Assembly (NCBI RefSeq): GCF_030547545.1
Contig: NZ_JAUOQE010000031.1
Coordinates: 1 to 48,673, forward strand
DNA: 48,673 nt
Direction: 5' to 3'
Source of the DNA: Amphritea sp. 1_MG-2023
Lineage (GTDB): Bacteria > Pseudomonadota > Gammaproteobacteria > Pseudomonadales > Balneatricaceae
Position 1 is the stretch's first letter. Each line of letters starts with the position of its first letter. Shown piece after piece: positions 18,382 through 27,063 of this stretch. A program made the translations under genes and the position numbers. The notes beneath the pieces are model-generated. The model was not told the origin of the DNA, did no database searches, and saw only the letters and a program-made list of their open reading frames with translations.

Positions 18382-20385
18382 TCAGGCGTAGTAATCCACC
18401 AACGACAGGCTTTCTGTAACGCTCGCCTCGGCGCGAGCATCATCCACCCTATCGGATTGATATCCCGCCAAGGCCGTCTCCGATTTAGACTCCTCGCGCT
18501 GCTGTTTGCCGCCTTGATCTTCAACTGAGGAATCTGACAGGTTCAGCCCTTGATCGGCAAACATCTCCCTCAATCTTGGCATATTCTGCTCTAACGCTTC
18601 TCGCGTGCTCCCATGAGGCGTATTGAATACCACGCTCACTTGATCATTCTTCACCTGCAACTTCACCTGCAATGAACCTAACTCAGGCGGATCTAGCTGT
18701 ATTTCAGCAAACTGACCATTTTTTGACGCCATCAACATCACTCGATCATTGACTGCCTGCCCCCAACTGACGCTACCCGGCCGAAGTCCGTTAGGCATCA
18801 CCGTCTGCGGCACTTCCTGTGCGTTGCGCGTCGCCTTAGAGACGCTCGCTAAGCTCTCGGCAAAGCTACTTAATGCGGTGTCTTTTTGGCTCTCGACTCG
18901 GTTCTCTCCCCCACGACTCAACTCTAACGTCGTGGATTTTTCGCTATCAGTCGCCTGCAACTTGGCGCGAACATCAGCCACACTGAAGGCACTTGCCGCG
19001 GAAGTGTTTGCCGACTCCAAATGTTGTCCTGTCACCGGTGTGGCAGCCTGTGGCGTAAGCGATGCCGGCACGCCATCATTCCCCACACGCGGCGTCTGCA
19101 AAACGTGACTGCCGCCAACATTCCCCGCGATCTCTCGCTGAGACAGTAACGCAGCGTTGGATTCGCTCATCGCGGCTCCCTTAAGCAGGGACGATGGCAG
19201 CCCATTGGCTTGAAGCTCATTAGTTTGCAGCTCAGCCGCTAAAAGCTCTTGAGAACGCTCTTGAGAACGCTCTTGAGAAAGCTCCGTCGATACCGTGTCA
19301 GGCGGTTGAGTCGCAACACTCTCAGTGGCCACATCGCTAACGGTGCTTGCGTCGAAGTCGGCGGCACGCAATTCAATTGAGTTCGATTCAGAGCGCCCGC
19401 GAGACGCTTGATTCAGCCTATCGACCTCAATGCTCCTTTCTATGCTCCCTTCAATATTCCCTTCAATACCGCCCTCTTCAGGCCGCCCAGTCGTTGTCTG
19501 AGTCGTTGCTTGAATCTCTTCTGCATAAGTAGCGGTATTCGCCGCTAAAGCACTCGACGCCGCAGGTTGCGTAGCGCTAGTCGCCGCTGCTGACAACCTT
19601 AGTCGCGCTAGCGACTCATGCAAGGTGGCTTGATTGTCAGTCAAACCAGCCCTCACGCTAGCGGCTTGAGGTGCGACACTCATCTCAACGCCTGCCGACT
19701 CGGCCTGCATTTCAGCATCAGCCAACATCAGTGACGCATCCGCCGATGCGACCGGCGCCACGCGAGCAGCGGTGACTGTAGTCGCACTAGTACTTGCATT
19801 AGTACTGGCGTTAGTACTAACGCCATTACCAACATGCTCGGCTCGATTTGCTAAGCGCTGTAACGCCGAATCAACCGCCACGGCTAAATCAGCGCGTCGA
19901 TATTGATCGACTTGCTTCAGAGTTGCATCAACCGATAAACTCGTATCGGAGGCATCATCACTGTGTTGTTTGGAACGTGACGCTAAGACTGAGTCGCTAG
20001 TCATAACCGACGGTAACGACTGCTTGACTACTAACCGCTCGGTCGCCTGTTCAGCCGCTGCCTGAGTCACCTTAGCAGCGCTATCCACCCCGATCTGCAC
20101 AGCACTCGCCTCGGCCATTGCCGCCGCATTCGTTTCGCTGCTAGCGGCAGGCAATAATCGCCCGCTCGGCGGCAAACTCTGTCCGTTATCGGCTTGCTCG
20201 CCGATCGCAGAGAAACGCGCTTGCGCCTGCTGCATCGATATATCAAAGGCTGTTAGAGTGCCTGCCGTCGAGACACTCAAAGCACCCAGCGACGGGACGC
20301 CTGACACATTGACTCGACTGCCTGATGCTGATGTAACCGTTGATAATGGCCCAACTCCGATAGAAGTCGAAAGCGTTTGACCCAT
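18382..20385 (-). CDS. fliK: Hook-length control protein FliK, long and repeat-rich
   Basis: A 667-residue protein acting as molecular ruler and export switch. The N-terminal 500 residues are low-complexity, rich in Ala, Ser, Thr, Glu and Gln, with three runs of 4-residue repeats (STNA, EGSI-type and RSQE). The conserved C-terminal domain lies at about 540-625, with FAEIQLDPPELGSLQVKL and NMPRLREMFADQGLNL, the part that touches FlhB. The distance between secretion signal and C-terminal domain sets hook length in FliK proteins, so this long example (about 400 residues in Salmonella) implies a long ruler. It has its own sigma54-type promoter and a GAGGAG ribosome site before the ATG. Confidence 0.93.
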   Translation of the reverse strand: MGQTLSTSIGVGPLSTVTSASGSRVNVSGVPSLGALSVSTAGTLTAFDISMQQAQARFSAIGEQADNGQSLPPSGRLLPAASSETNAAAMAEASAVQIGVDSAAKVTQAAAEQATERLVVKQSLPSVMTSDSVLASRSKQHSDDASDTSLSVDATLKQVDQYRRADLAVAVDSALQRLANRAEHVGNGVSTNASTNASTSATTVTAARVAPVASADASLMLADAEMQAESAGVEMSVAPQAASVRAGLTDNQATLHESLARLRLSAAATSATQPAASSALAANTATYAEEIQATTQTTTGRPEEGGIEGNIEGSIERSIEVDRLNQASRGRSESNSIELRAADFDASTVSDVATESVATQPPDTVSTELSQERSQERSQELLAAELQTNELQANGLPSSLLKGAAMSESNAALLSQREIAGNVGGSHVLQTPRVGNDGVPASLTPQAATPVTGQHLESANTSAASAFSVADVRAKLQATDSEKSTTLELSRGGENRVESQKDTALSSFAESLASVSKATRNAQEVPQTVMPNGLRPGSVSWGQAVNDRVMLMASKNGQFAEIQLDPPELGSLQVKLQVKNDQVSVVFNTPHGSTREALEQNMPRLREMFADQGLNLSDSSVEDQGGKQQREESKSETALAGYQSDRVDDARAEASVTESLSLVDYYA
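19245..19280 (-). repeat. 12-bp tandem repeat in fliK, RSQE unit
   Basis: Three consecutive 12-bp units GCTCTTGAGAAC (19245-19256, 19257-19268, and 19269-19280 with one change) encode three tetrapeptide RSQE-type units on the minus strand. The frame is preserved whatever the copy number. Confidence 0.9.
19430..19477 (-). repeat. 12-bp degenerate tandem repeat in fliK, EGSI unit
   Basis: Four 12-bp units with the form ATGCTCCCTTCA, each diverged by one to several bases, encode GGIE-GNIE-GSIE-RSIE on the minus strand. It is the most diverged of the three fliK tracts. Confidence 0.8.
19790..19825 (-). repeat. 12-bp tandem repeat in fliK, STNA unit
   Basis: Three 12-bp units built on GTACTNGCNTTA (19790-19801, 19802-19813, 19814-19825) encode repeated Ser-Thr-Asn-Ala on the minus strand within the variable ruler region of FliK. 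Confidence 0.85.
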
Positions 20386-20423
20386 ACTGCACTCCTCGGC
20401 AGACTGATAGCTAGCTTTGAATA

Positions 20424-20439
20424 TGCATAATCGATGCCA
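20424..20439 (-). promoter_or_regulatory. Sigma54 promoter of fliK
   Basis: The minus strand reads TGGCATCGATTATGCA, with GG and GC separated by ten bases. TGGCA matches the -24 element fully and ATGCA matches -12 except for one base. Start of transcription would be near 20413, about 28 bases before the fliK ATG. A GTCAAATAAGTGCA sequence on the plus strand at 20460-20473, just upstream of the -24 element, could be a FleQ half-site. Confidence 0.65.
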
Positions 20440-20531
20440 CTAATGAAACATCAGCATTAGTCAAATAAGTGCAGATGAAATAGGTCACGGGGAAATAGAC
20501 GGAAGATAAGTAGCTGTCAAATGAATAGCTA

Positions 20532-20972
20532 TTAAATAAGTGGCGGGCGGATCAACTGTGATCGTTCATCCAGCTCTTTTTGTAACTGTCGCTCGGCTTC
20601 TTTAGATTCCTGCCCCTTCAACTTCTCAACCAGCATCTCGACTGATTTAAAATGCTGATAAGCCGATTGCCAGTGCGTCGTCACCTGCTCTAACTGTTGG
20701 CGATCCATCTTCAGGGCATTTTCCTGCTGTTCTGCCGCCACTCTGAGCTTCTGCATAAATGCTTGATGGGTATGAATTTGCCCCGGCGAAACACCGCTGG
20801 CGCCCTTTTCATAAAAGCTATTGGCATAATCGGCATAATAACTCTGTAGCTGCGCCAAGGTCGCCTCACCCTGCTGCACTTTCGCCTGTGATTGGCTCAG
20901 CCATTGATCTGCCTGTTTACGTTTTCGCTCAGCCAGATCTAACACTACTTGCAGTCGCTTAGAACGCTTCAT
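20532..20972 (-). CDS. fliJ: Flagellar export chaperone FliJ
   Basis: A 146-residue, all-helical, highly charged coiled-coil protein. It begins [21 protein letters not shown] and is rich in Gln, Lys and Glu throughout, as FliJ proteins are. FliJ inserts into the FliI ATPase hexamer like the gamma subunit of F1 and contacts FlhA. Its ATG overlaps the fliI stop as ATGA, and 146 bases separate it from fliK, where transcription probably ends or restarts. Confidence 0.92.
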   Translation of the reverse strand: MKRSKRLQVVLDLAERKRKQADQWLSQSQAKVQQGEATLAQLQSYYADYANSFYEKGASGVSPGQIHTHQAFMQKLRVAAEQQENALKMDRQQLEQVTTHWQSAYQHFKSVEMLVEKLKGQESKEAERQLQKELDERSQLIRPPLI

Positions 20973-22366
20973 GATGCCGGCCTTTTGTTACCCATGGCTA
21001 TATTTTTCTGTCCCTGCTGCACGCTGGGGTTTTTAGGGTTCGGTGTTAGCACCATAGCGAGATCCGTCAGACTCTTTTGAAAAGCATAAGATTCATTCAA
21101 GCCCTGTTGGAGAAAAGCGTTCATCAACGGCATCCGCTCCACCGCAAAGTCGGTCTCCGCATCACTGCCTCTGACATAGGCACCGATAGAGATAAGATCA
21201 CTGTTTTGCTGAAACTTCGAATACAACTGTTTAAAGCCCATCGCCGCCTGCAGGTGATCCGAACTGACCACCGATGGCATGGCACGACTGATCGATTGTT
21301 CGATATCAATGGCTGGATAATGGCCACGTTCCGCCAAGCTTCGCGATAAAACGATATGACCATCGAGAATTGCACGCGCCGAATCGGCAATCGGATCTTG
21401 CTGATCATCCCCTTCGGTTAGCACCGTGTAAAAAGCCGTAATAGAACCTCCGCCTTGCTCGCCATTTCCCGCACGCTCGACCAACTTCGGCAGTTTAGCA
21501 AACACCGAAGGCGGATAGCCCTTGGTCGCGGGTGGTTCACCAACCGCTAAAGCGATTTCCCGTTGTGCTTGTGCATAACGTGTCAGGGAATCCATCAATA
21601 ACAATACATTTTTACCCTGCTCTCGAAAGTATTCGGCTAACCGAGTCGAGAGCTGAGCCGCACGTAGCCGCATCAGTGGCGACTCATCGGCTGGCGAGGC
21701 GACTACCACGGCGCGCCGCATCCCCTCTTCACCCAAACTATGATCAATAAACTCTTTCACCTCTCGGCCACGTTCACCAATCAGACCGACAACCACAATA
21801 TCGGCTTCAGTAAAGCGCGTCATCATTCCCAGCAGCACACTCTTACCCACACCACTACCGGCAAACAATCCGAGACGCTGTCCTCGCCCCACACTTAATA
21901 ACGAGTTAATCGCGCGAATGCCGACATCCAACGTCTGCTTGATAGGCTGCCGACTCAGCGGATTGATATTGCGTCCCTGCAAGGGCACGGTGGTTTTACA
22001 GCCTAATTCGCCGAGGCCATCTAAGGGTTTGCCGACCCCATTAATTACCCGCCCCAGTAATTCAAAGCCCACCTGCACGTCGCTACCGCCGATCAGCGGA
22101 CTCACTCGAGCCCCCGGCGCTAGCCCTTCTAATTGATCAACAGGCATTAAATACAGCCGATCGCCAGAAAAGCCGACCACTTCCGCCTCGACCGGCGCGC
22201 CATGTTCAGGATAGATAAGACAGTATTCGCCCATCGATGCCTTAATACCGACCGCTTCCAGCGTTAAACCAATGAGTCGTGTCACTTGCCCGTGAGCAAC
22301 AGGAGCTGGCAGTTTATAATCGAGGTTTTTAAGGCGAGACAGGCGCTTAAGGAGAGTATCACTCAT
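20969..22366 (-). CDS. fliI: Flagellum-specific ATPase FliI
   Basis: A 465-residue F1-beta-like export ATPase. The Walker A motif is FAGSGVGKS near residue 170, the GERGREV segment lies near 200, and Walker B is [16 protein letters not shown] near 255. The ATG at 22366 ([13 protein letters not shown]) lies eight bases inside the end of fliH and gives the normal family length. A longer in-frame reading from 22498 adds 44 residues that belong to the fliH-overlapping frame and show no conservation pattern. With FliH and FliJ it energises unfolding and delivery of export substrates. Confidence 0.96.
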   Translation of the reverse strand: MSDTLLKRLSRLKNLDYKLPAPVAHGQVTRLIGLTLEAVGIKASMGEYCLIYPEHGAPVEAEVVGFSGDRLYLMPVDQLEGLAPGARVSPLIGGSDVQVGFELLGRVINGVGKPLDGLGELGCKTTVPLQGRNINPLSRQPIKQTLDVGIRAINSLLSVGRGQRLGLFAGSGVGKSVLLGMMTRFTEADIVVVGLIGERGREVKEFIDHSLGEEGMRRAVVVASPADESPLMRLRAAQLSTRLAEYFREQGKNVLLLMDSLTRYAQAQREIALAVGEPPATKGYPPSVFAKLPKLVERAGNGEQGGGSITAFYTVLTEGDDQQDPIADSARAILDGHIVLSRSLAERGHYPAIDIEQSISRAMPSVVSSDHLQAAMGFKQLYSKFQQNSDLISIGAYVRGSDAETDFAVERMPLMNAFLQQGLNESYAFQKSLTDLAMVLTPNPKNPSVQQGQKNIAMGNKRPAS

Positions 22367-23144
22367 GCGCGTCTGATGACGTTTTAGGCTCGTCCGAGAC
22401 CACTGCCTCAGCGTCCATCTGAGTGAGAGCGCGGCGTAACTGAGAAACCGCCGCATCGAAACGACGTTCGACGCTATTGTCGAGCAAGCCATAACCACTG
22501 ACCACCTTACAGCCGCCGCGCGTCATGCTCGCTTCCTCCACTAATGACCAGCTTTCATGCAAGGCTAATAACGGCTCAAGCACTGGCACATCATCCGGAT
22601 GCAGAATCACTTTGATATCCGCCCCCGTTTGCGGCAATTGCGCTATCGCATCTTCAACCGCCTTAATCACCGGCGTGCTATCCAACTCAATCTGCGCCCC
22701 AATTACCGCTTCACTCAACTCGGTAATTAAACCAACGAGCAACTGCTCGACCGCAACACTCACCTGCTGCAACGGTCGATCTAACTGCTGCTGCAATGCG
22801 TGCAATAAGGCTACCTGAGTCTCAATTTCAGCCTGGGCTGCCGCTAAGCCTTCTGTATGGCCCTTTGCACGCCCCTCTTCAAGCCCTTGCTGCAAGCCTT
22901 CATCGCGCCCTTGTTGCAAACCTTCTTGATAAGCATCTTCACGAATTTTTTCCAGCTCTGAAAGCCGTAAGCGACCATCAGCAACCTCTTCAATCGTTTC
23001 CTCTTCAACCTCTTTTGCTGGCTTTTGTTGCAAGCCAACCACATGCTCTCCCTGCACAACGGGTAACGTCCAGAGCGCTGCCGCTCGGGCATCTTCTGCA
23101 CGAATCCTGATTACCGATTTATCGATCGCCTTCATCTGCATCAC
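22359..23144 (-). CDS. fliH: Flagellar export ATPase regulator FliH
   Basis: A 261-residue protein. The N-terminal part holds the small [10 protein letters not shown] region, then a glycine-repeat helix around 75-105 with successive GxxxG spacings ([18 protein letters not shown]), a hallmark of FliH/YscL. The C-terminal domain resembles the delta/b subunits of ATP synthase. FliH dimers hold FliI and dock it to FliN. It overlaps fliG by ATGA upstream and fliI by eight bases downstream. Confidence 0.94.
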   Translation of the reverse strand: MMQMKAIDKSVIRIRAEDARAAALWTLPVVQGEHVVGLQQKPAKEVEEETIEEVADGRLRLSELEKIREDAYQEGLQQGRDEGLQQGLEEGRAKGHTEGLAAAQAEIETQVALLHALQQQLDRPLQQVSVAVEQLLVGLITELSEAVIGAQIELDSTPVIKAVEDAIAQLPQTGADIKVILHPDDVPVLEPLLALHESWSLVEEASMTRGGCKVVSGYGLLDNSVERRFDAAVSQLRRALTQMDAEAVVSDEPKTSSDAHE

Positions 23145-24157
23145 ATCATCTCTTCGCCGCCACTACCCAGCATGATCTCACCTTCATCCGCTAAGCGACG
23201 CGCTACGGTCAGAATCTCTTTCTGAGCATCTTCCACTTCACTCACGCGAACCGGCCCTTTCGCTTCGAGATCATCCCGTAGCAGTTCTGCCGCTCGCTTC
23301 GACATATTCTTGAATATCTTATCCTGCAACATCGATTCAGCACCCTTCAGTGCCACCACTAAGGTATCGGTATTAATTTCACGTAGAATCACCTGAATAC
23401 CGCGATCTTCAACATCTGCCAGATTATCAAACACAAACATCATCTCAGAAATCTGATCACTCAGCGATTCATCCACTTCACGGATTTTCTCCATCAACTG
23501 CTGTTCAATATTACTATCGAAATAGTTCATGATGTTGGCAGTTGTTTTCAGTCCGCCAAGGTTAGCGCTTTGACTGCTAGAGCCGGAGAACTGTGATTCT
23601 AAGATATCATTCAATTCTTGCAGGGCCGAAGGTTGAATCTGATCCAGCGAAGTGATTCGCATCATGATTTCTAGACGCATATTTTCATCAAAACGCTGTA
23701 ATACATGGGCCGCTTGATCAGGATCTAAATACGCCATGACCACGGCCTGAATCTGCGGGTGCTCATAACGGATAATCTCCGCCACCTGTCGAGAATCCAT
23801 CCATTTAAGGCTCTCAAGCCCCGAGGTATTGGTCGTCATCAAGATCCGATCCACCAAGGTCTGAGCTCGATCATTCCCCAGCGCCTGACTCAACATCTCT
23901 TTAATATAGTGATCGTTATTAATACCGATACTGGTCTGATCACTGATCGCTTCCATAAAGTCAGCCATCACTGACTCGACGGTCGACTGAGGAATGTTAT
24001 CCAGATTACTCATCGCCAAGCCGAGCTGCTGCACCTCTTTTTGCCCCAGATAACGCAGGACTTCTGCCGCATCACTCTCACCCAGCGAAATCAGCAACAC
24101 CGCCGCTTTCTGAACATTCGTCAGTTCGACGCCTGATTCCGTTACCTGATCAATCAT
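23141..24157 (-). CDS. fliG: Flagellar motor switch protein FliG
   Basis: A 338-residue rotor protein with three armadillo-like domains. The middle domain carries the EHPQ motif in RYEHPQIQAVVMAYLDPDQ near 130-148. The C-terminal domain has the charged helix that faces the stator (NMSKRAAELLRDDLEAKGPV near 285-305). I start at the ATG at 24157, which lies eight bases inside the fliF end; a TTG two codons upstream is less likely. FliG sits on the MS-ring FliF and transmits stator torque. Confidence 0.97.
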   Translation of the reverse strand: MIDQVTESGVELTNVQKAAVLLISLGESDAAEVLRYLGQKEVQQLGLAMSNLDNIPQSTVESVMADFMEAISDQTSIGINNDHYIKEMLSQALGNDRAQTLVDRILMTTNTSGLESLKWMDSRQVAEIIRYEHPQIQAVVMAYLDPDQAAHVLQRFDENMRLEIMMRITSLDQIQPSALQELNDILESQFSGSSSQSANLGGLKTTANIMNYFDSNIEQQLMEKIREVDESLSDQISEMMFVFDNLADVEDRGIQVILREINTDTLVVALKGAESMLQDKIFKNMSKRAAELLRDDLEAKGPVRVSEVEDAQKEILTVARRLADEGEIMLGSGGEEMM

Positions 24158-25841
24158 TCTCAATCACCCATTGACGTATCGCCTGCGCCACTTTTGCAGG
24201 GTCTTCAGCAATCATGCTGCGGATAGCGTTCATCTGATACTCATATGTTTCATTCGGGGTCGGTGCTAACGCATTATCGATACCGCTAAACGTCACATGA
24301 TCCGCCGATATACCACTCATATCCAGCGATTCAAGCCCCGCGGCTAAATCCGATTCAGATTTATTTTCCTCGCCTTCTGCTGCGGCTTTCTGCGCCGCAC
24401 TGAGCGCCAAACTCTTCATGATTGGGCGTAACACACCAAACACTAGCAACAGCACAAACAGACCACCCAGCACCTGTTTCACCAGGTCCAGCACCCATTC
24501 TTGCTTCCAGATCGGAATCTCTTCCTCTTGATAAACCTCAGGCACCGCAAAAGGCGAGTTGATCACGCTAACGCTATCGCCTCTGAGAGCCGAATACCCG
24601 ACGGCATCTTTAACCAGTATAGACAATCGATCGAGTTCATTCTGATCCCAAGCGGCTCGAACCTTCTCTGCGCCATTCGCACCCGCCGTGGGGATATCAT
24701 CCACAACCACCGCAACCGATAAGCGTTTGATCTGCCCCATCTGATGCTTGGTATAGCTAATGGAACGATCCAATTCATAATTACGGGTCGCCTGAGAACG
24801 GGCATTTTTGCTGGCTGAACGCTCGACCACGCCTTCGTTTTGAATACCACTGGCGCCAGTCTCCGGCACACTGCTCGCCCCCGGAGGCTGATTCGACAAT
24901 GCACCCGGCACACCCTTTGCGGCGGCCTGCCCAGTGGTGCTCTCATCTAATGTCTGTTCACTGCGAAGCGCAGGCAGATCAGGATTATAGATTTCATCGG
25001 TTTGTTCCACCGCGGTAAAATCAATATCCGCCGATACCTCGGCTCGGTAGCGCCCTAACCCCACCACCGGCTGCAGAATACTGTTAACTCGATTGACGAG
25101 GGTTTCTTCGATGCGACGGGTATATTCAAGCTGCTTAGCCGCCAACACCACATCGGTATCCATATCCCGGGTATTCAGTAAGCGTCCTTTTTGATCCACG
25201 ACCGTAACATCTTCACTGGAGAGTTCGGGTATACTGGAGGCCACCAAATTGGCAATCGCTTCTACTTGAATCGCCTCTAAGCGCCGCCCGGCGACCAAAT
25301 CAAGAAACACCGACGCGGTCGGTTTACGTTGATCTCGAATAAACACCGACTGTTTGGGTAGCGCCAGATGCACTCGCGCGCTACGCACCGCCAGCATACT
25401 GGTCACGGTGCGCGCCAGCTCACCTTCGAGTCCGCGACGATAGCGGGCGGTTTCCATGAATTGACTGGTGCCCAGTCCCTGCTCTTTATCCAGCAGTTCA
25501 AAGCCAACGGTATTATCGCCATTAAAACCTTCGGCCGCTAAACGTAAACGGGCCTTATGCAGATATTCTTCGGCGACCAGAATATTATGTCCCGTCGAAT
25601 CAAATTTATAAGGAATCGCATTGAGTTGTAGCTGTTCAACGATCGGATTGGCATCCGCATAAGAGATATTATTATAAAGCACCCGATAATCGGGTTCCTG
25701 CGACCAGAGCACAACCGCAAAACCGATCGCAATAGTGGCGGCAAGCCCCACCATCAGACCGAGTTGACGCACCAACCCCAAGCGGTTAAAGCCAAAGGCT
25801 ACCGACCCACCTGTTGCTGTCTGCACTGTTGCGTTTTCCAT
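24150..25841 (-). CDS. fliF: Flagellar MS-ring protein FliF
   Basis: A 563-residue ring protein that starts flagellar assembly. It has an N-terminal membrane segment (about 28-48), two ring-building modules in the periplasmic region (with DNTVGFELLDK and FMETARYRRGLEGELARTV near 110-135), a disordered Pro/Gly loop near 300-340, a second membrane segment near 450-470 and a C-terminal FliG-binding tail (YQMNAIRSMIAEDPAKVAQAI). It is 53 bases after fliE. All family landmarks are present. Confidence 0.97.
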   Translation of the reverse strand: MENATVQTATGGSVAFGFNRLGLVRQLGLMVGLAATIAIGFAVVLWSQEPDYRVLYNNISYADANPIVEQLQLNAIPYKFDSTGHNILVAEEYLHKARLRLAAEGFNGDNTVGFELLDKEQGLGTSQFMETARYRRGLEGELARTVTSMLAVRSARVHLALPKQSVFIRDQRKPTASVFLDLVAGRRLEAIQVEAIANLVASSIPELSSEDVTVVDQKGRLLNTRDMDTDVVLAAKQLEYTRRIEETLVNRVNSILQPVVGLGRYRAEVSADIDFTAVEQTDEIYNPDLPALRSEQTLDESTTGQAAAKGVPGALSNQPPGASSVPETGASGIQNEGVVERSASKNARSQATRNYELDRSISYTKHQMGQIKRLSVAVVVDDIPTAGANGAEKVRAAWDQNELDRLSILVKDAVGYSALRGDSVSVINSPFAVPEVYQEEEIPIWKQEWVLDLVKQVLGGLFVLLLVFGVLRPIMKSLALSAAQKAAAEGEENKSESDLAAGLESLDMSGISADHVTFSGIDNALAPTPNETYEYQMNAIRSMIAEDPAKVAQAIRQWVIEND

Positions 25842-25894
25842 CTACCCAAGCACCCTGATGCTACTTATGCACTGTATTATGTGTTTCATTAAAA

Positions 25895-26248
25895 TCAGAT
25901 AGACATATTCATAACGTCTTCATAAGCACTGACCATTTTATTACGCACCTGAGTTAACGCCTGAAACGAAACCGACGCCTTTTCCATACTGATCATCACC
26001 TGATGCAGATCAACACCGTCAACCCCTTGCTCGTAAGAGGTGGCCATGGTTTTCGCCTGCGACTGTGCGTCATGAATACCATCGATGGCGCCTTTAAATA
26101 GGTCGGCAAAGCTTTCGCCGCTTTGCTCATCAACGACCGGTCGAATCGCCGCAGGACGATTAATCTCAGAGGAAGCCCCCTGTTGAGCCTGCATTTTGAC
26201 TTCACGCATCTGCTGTAAAACGGCGTTAATGTCTGCACGTTCAATCAT
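25895..26248 (-). CDS. fliE: Flagellar hook-basal body adaptor FliE
   Basis: A 117-residue export substrate that links the MS ring to the rod. The C-terminal half has the conserved HQVMISMEKASVSFQALTQVRNK and ends YEDVMNMSI, as FliE proteins do. The ATG at 26248 is preceded by GAGG at five bases; a GTG two codons upstream is a weaker option. It is the first gene of the fliEFGHIJ unit. Confidence 0.95.
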   Translation of the reverse strand: MIERADINAVLQQMREVKMQAQQGASSEINRPAAIRPVVDEQSGESFADLFKGAIDGIHDAQSQAKTMATSYEQGVDGVDLHQVMISMEKASVSFQALTQVRNKMVSAYEDVMNMSI

Positions 26249-26379
26249 ACACACCTCAGAAATGGCAATATATTGACATTATAAGTTTGATCAGCCACTT
26301 AGCAAGCAACAAAACCAGCTATTCGCCAATTTTATGACACTAAGCGGCAGCAATATTTAACCTCAACCTTATATACAGC
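26249..26379 (-). promoter_or_regulatory. fliE upstream region with two FleQ-like boxes
   Basis: Two close matches to the FleQ consensus lie on the minus strand: GTCATAAAATTGGC at 26325-26338 and GTCAATATATTGCC at 26264-26277, each 12 of 14. They flank a segment where a promoter would be expected. The best sigma54-like element (TGGTTTTGTTGCTTGC, 26304-26319) has the GG-to-GC spacing one base too long, so I do not call a confident -24/-12 promoter. Confidence 0.55.
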
Positions 26380-26404
26380 AAAAAACGAGCCATTCGCTCG
26401 TTTT
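26380..26404 (-). terminator. Rho-independent terminator after the exonuclease gene
   Basis: A 9-bp stem AAAACGAGC/GCTCGTTTT with a 5-base loop (26382-26404) is followed on the minus strand by a run of T. It closes the DUF294-exonuclease unit and separates it from fliE. Confidence 0.85.
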
Positions 26405-26427
26405 CGTTTGCTTTTAATTGTTAACGC

Positions 26428-27063
26428 TTACCTAGACCCAGGCGGCTGTCCGTATTTCAGTCGCACATACATCAGTGCGACCGTGATCGCATCACCGAGC
26501 GCCGTATGCCGCTCCAACATCGGAATATCGAGTTGTTGTGAAATCGTATCAAAGCGCAAATCAATATCTCCGCCAACATAACGCCACTTAATAATATCGT
26601 GATACACATGCGACAACTCGATGGCTTTGCCGGGTAAACCGAAACCATATCGCGGGCGTAGATATTTTTCTAACATACGCACATCATAGTTGACGTAATA
26701 GCCGAGAATGGGACGGTTACCGATAAAGGCCAACAGTTTCTCCAGCGCTTCATCCATATAAATACCATCGATCAGATCAGCTGCCCTGATTTTATGGATT
26801 TTAATCGAATCGCCAGTCAAACTTTTAGGCGGTTTAAGTTTAATATCCAGCTTTTCGCTGGTCATCACTTTACGGCCTTTGATTTTCACCGCACCAATGG
26901 AAAGAATCTCTCCCTCTTTCACATTTAAACTGGTGGTTTCACAATCGAGTGATACCACTTCATCGCCATCATACGGCTGAAACAGATGCGCATAAGGGCC
27001 ATGTTTATGATCCATACGTTCTTTAAATTTTCGAATACTTCTGGGAATTATCATATTCGGCAT
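26428..27063 (-). CDS. DnaQ-like 3'-5' exonuclease
   Basis: A 211-residue DEDDh-type exonuclease. Exo I is SLDCETTSLN near 37-46 (Asp and Glu metal ligands), a middle motif includes ILGYYVNYDVRMLEKYL near 118-134 and Exo III is HTALGDAITVALMY near 186-199. It resembles the epsilon subunit of DNA polymerase III but is a stand-alone short form, not the replicative DnaQ. Its ATG overlaps the stop of the upstream cNMP-CBS-DUF294 gene by one base. The same gene pair is often found together near acetate-use genes in gammaproteobacteria. The substrate is unknown. Confidence 0.88.
   Translation of the reverse strand: MPNMIIPRSIRKFKERMDHKHGPYAHLFQPYDGDEVVSLDCETTSLNVKEGEILSIGAVKIKGRKVMTSEKLDIKLKPPKSLTGDSIKIHKIRAADLIDGIYMDEALEKLLAFIGNRPILGYYVNYDVRMLEKYLRPRYGFGLPGKAIELSHVYHDIIKWRYVGGDIDLRFDTISQQLDIPMLERHTALGDAITVALMYVRLKYGQPPGSR

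Noticed and set aside
22367-22498. N-terminal extension of FliI by 44 residues
   Set aside because: The extension overlaps fliH in another frame, gives an unusual Arg/Ser-rich sequence, and the ATG at 22366 yields the normal family N-terminus and length.
26304-26319. Sigma54 promoter before fliE (TGGTTTTGTTGCTTGC)
   Set aside because: GG and GC are separated by 11 bases rather than 10, and sigma54 promoters tolerate little variation, so I left it as an unproven candidate.
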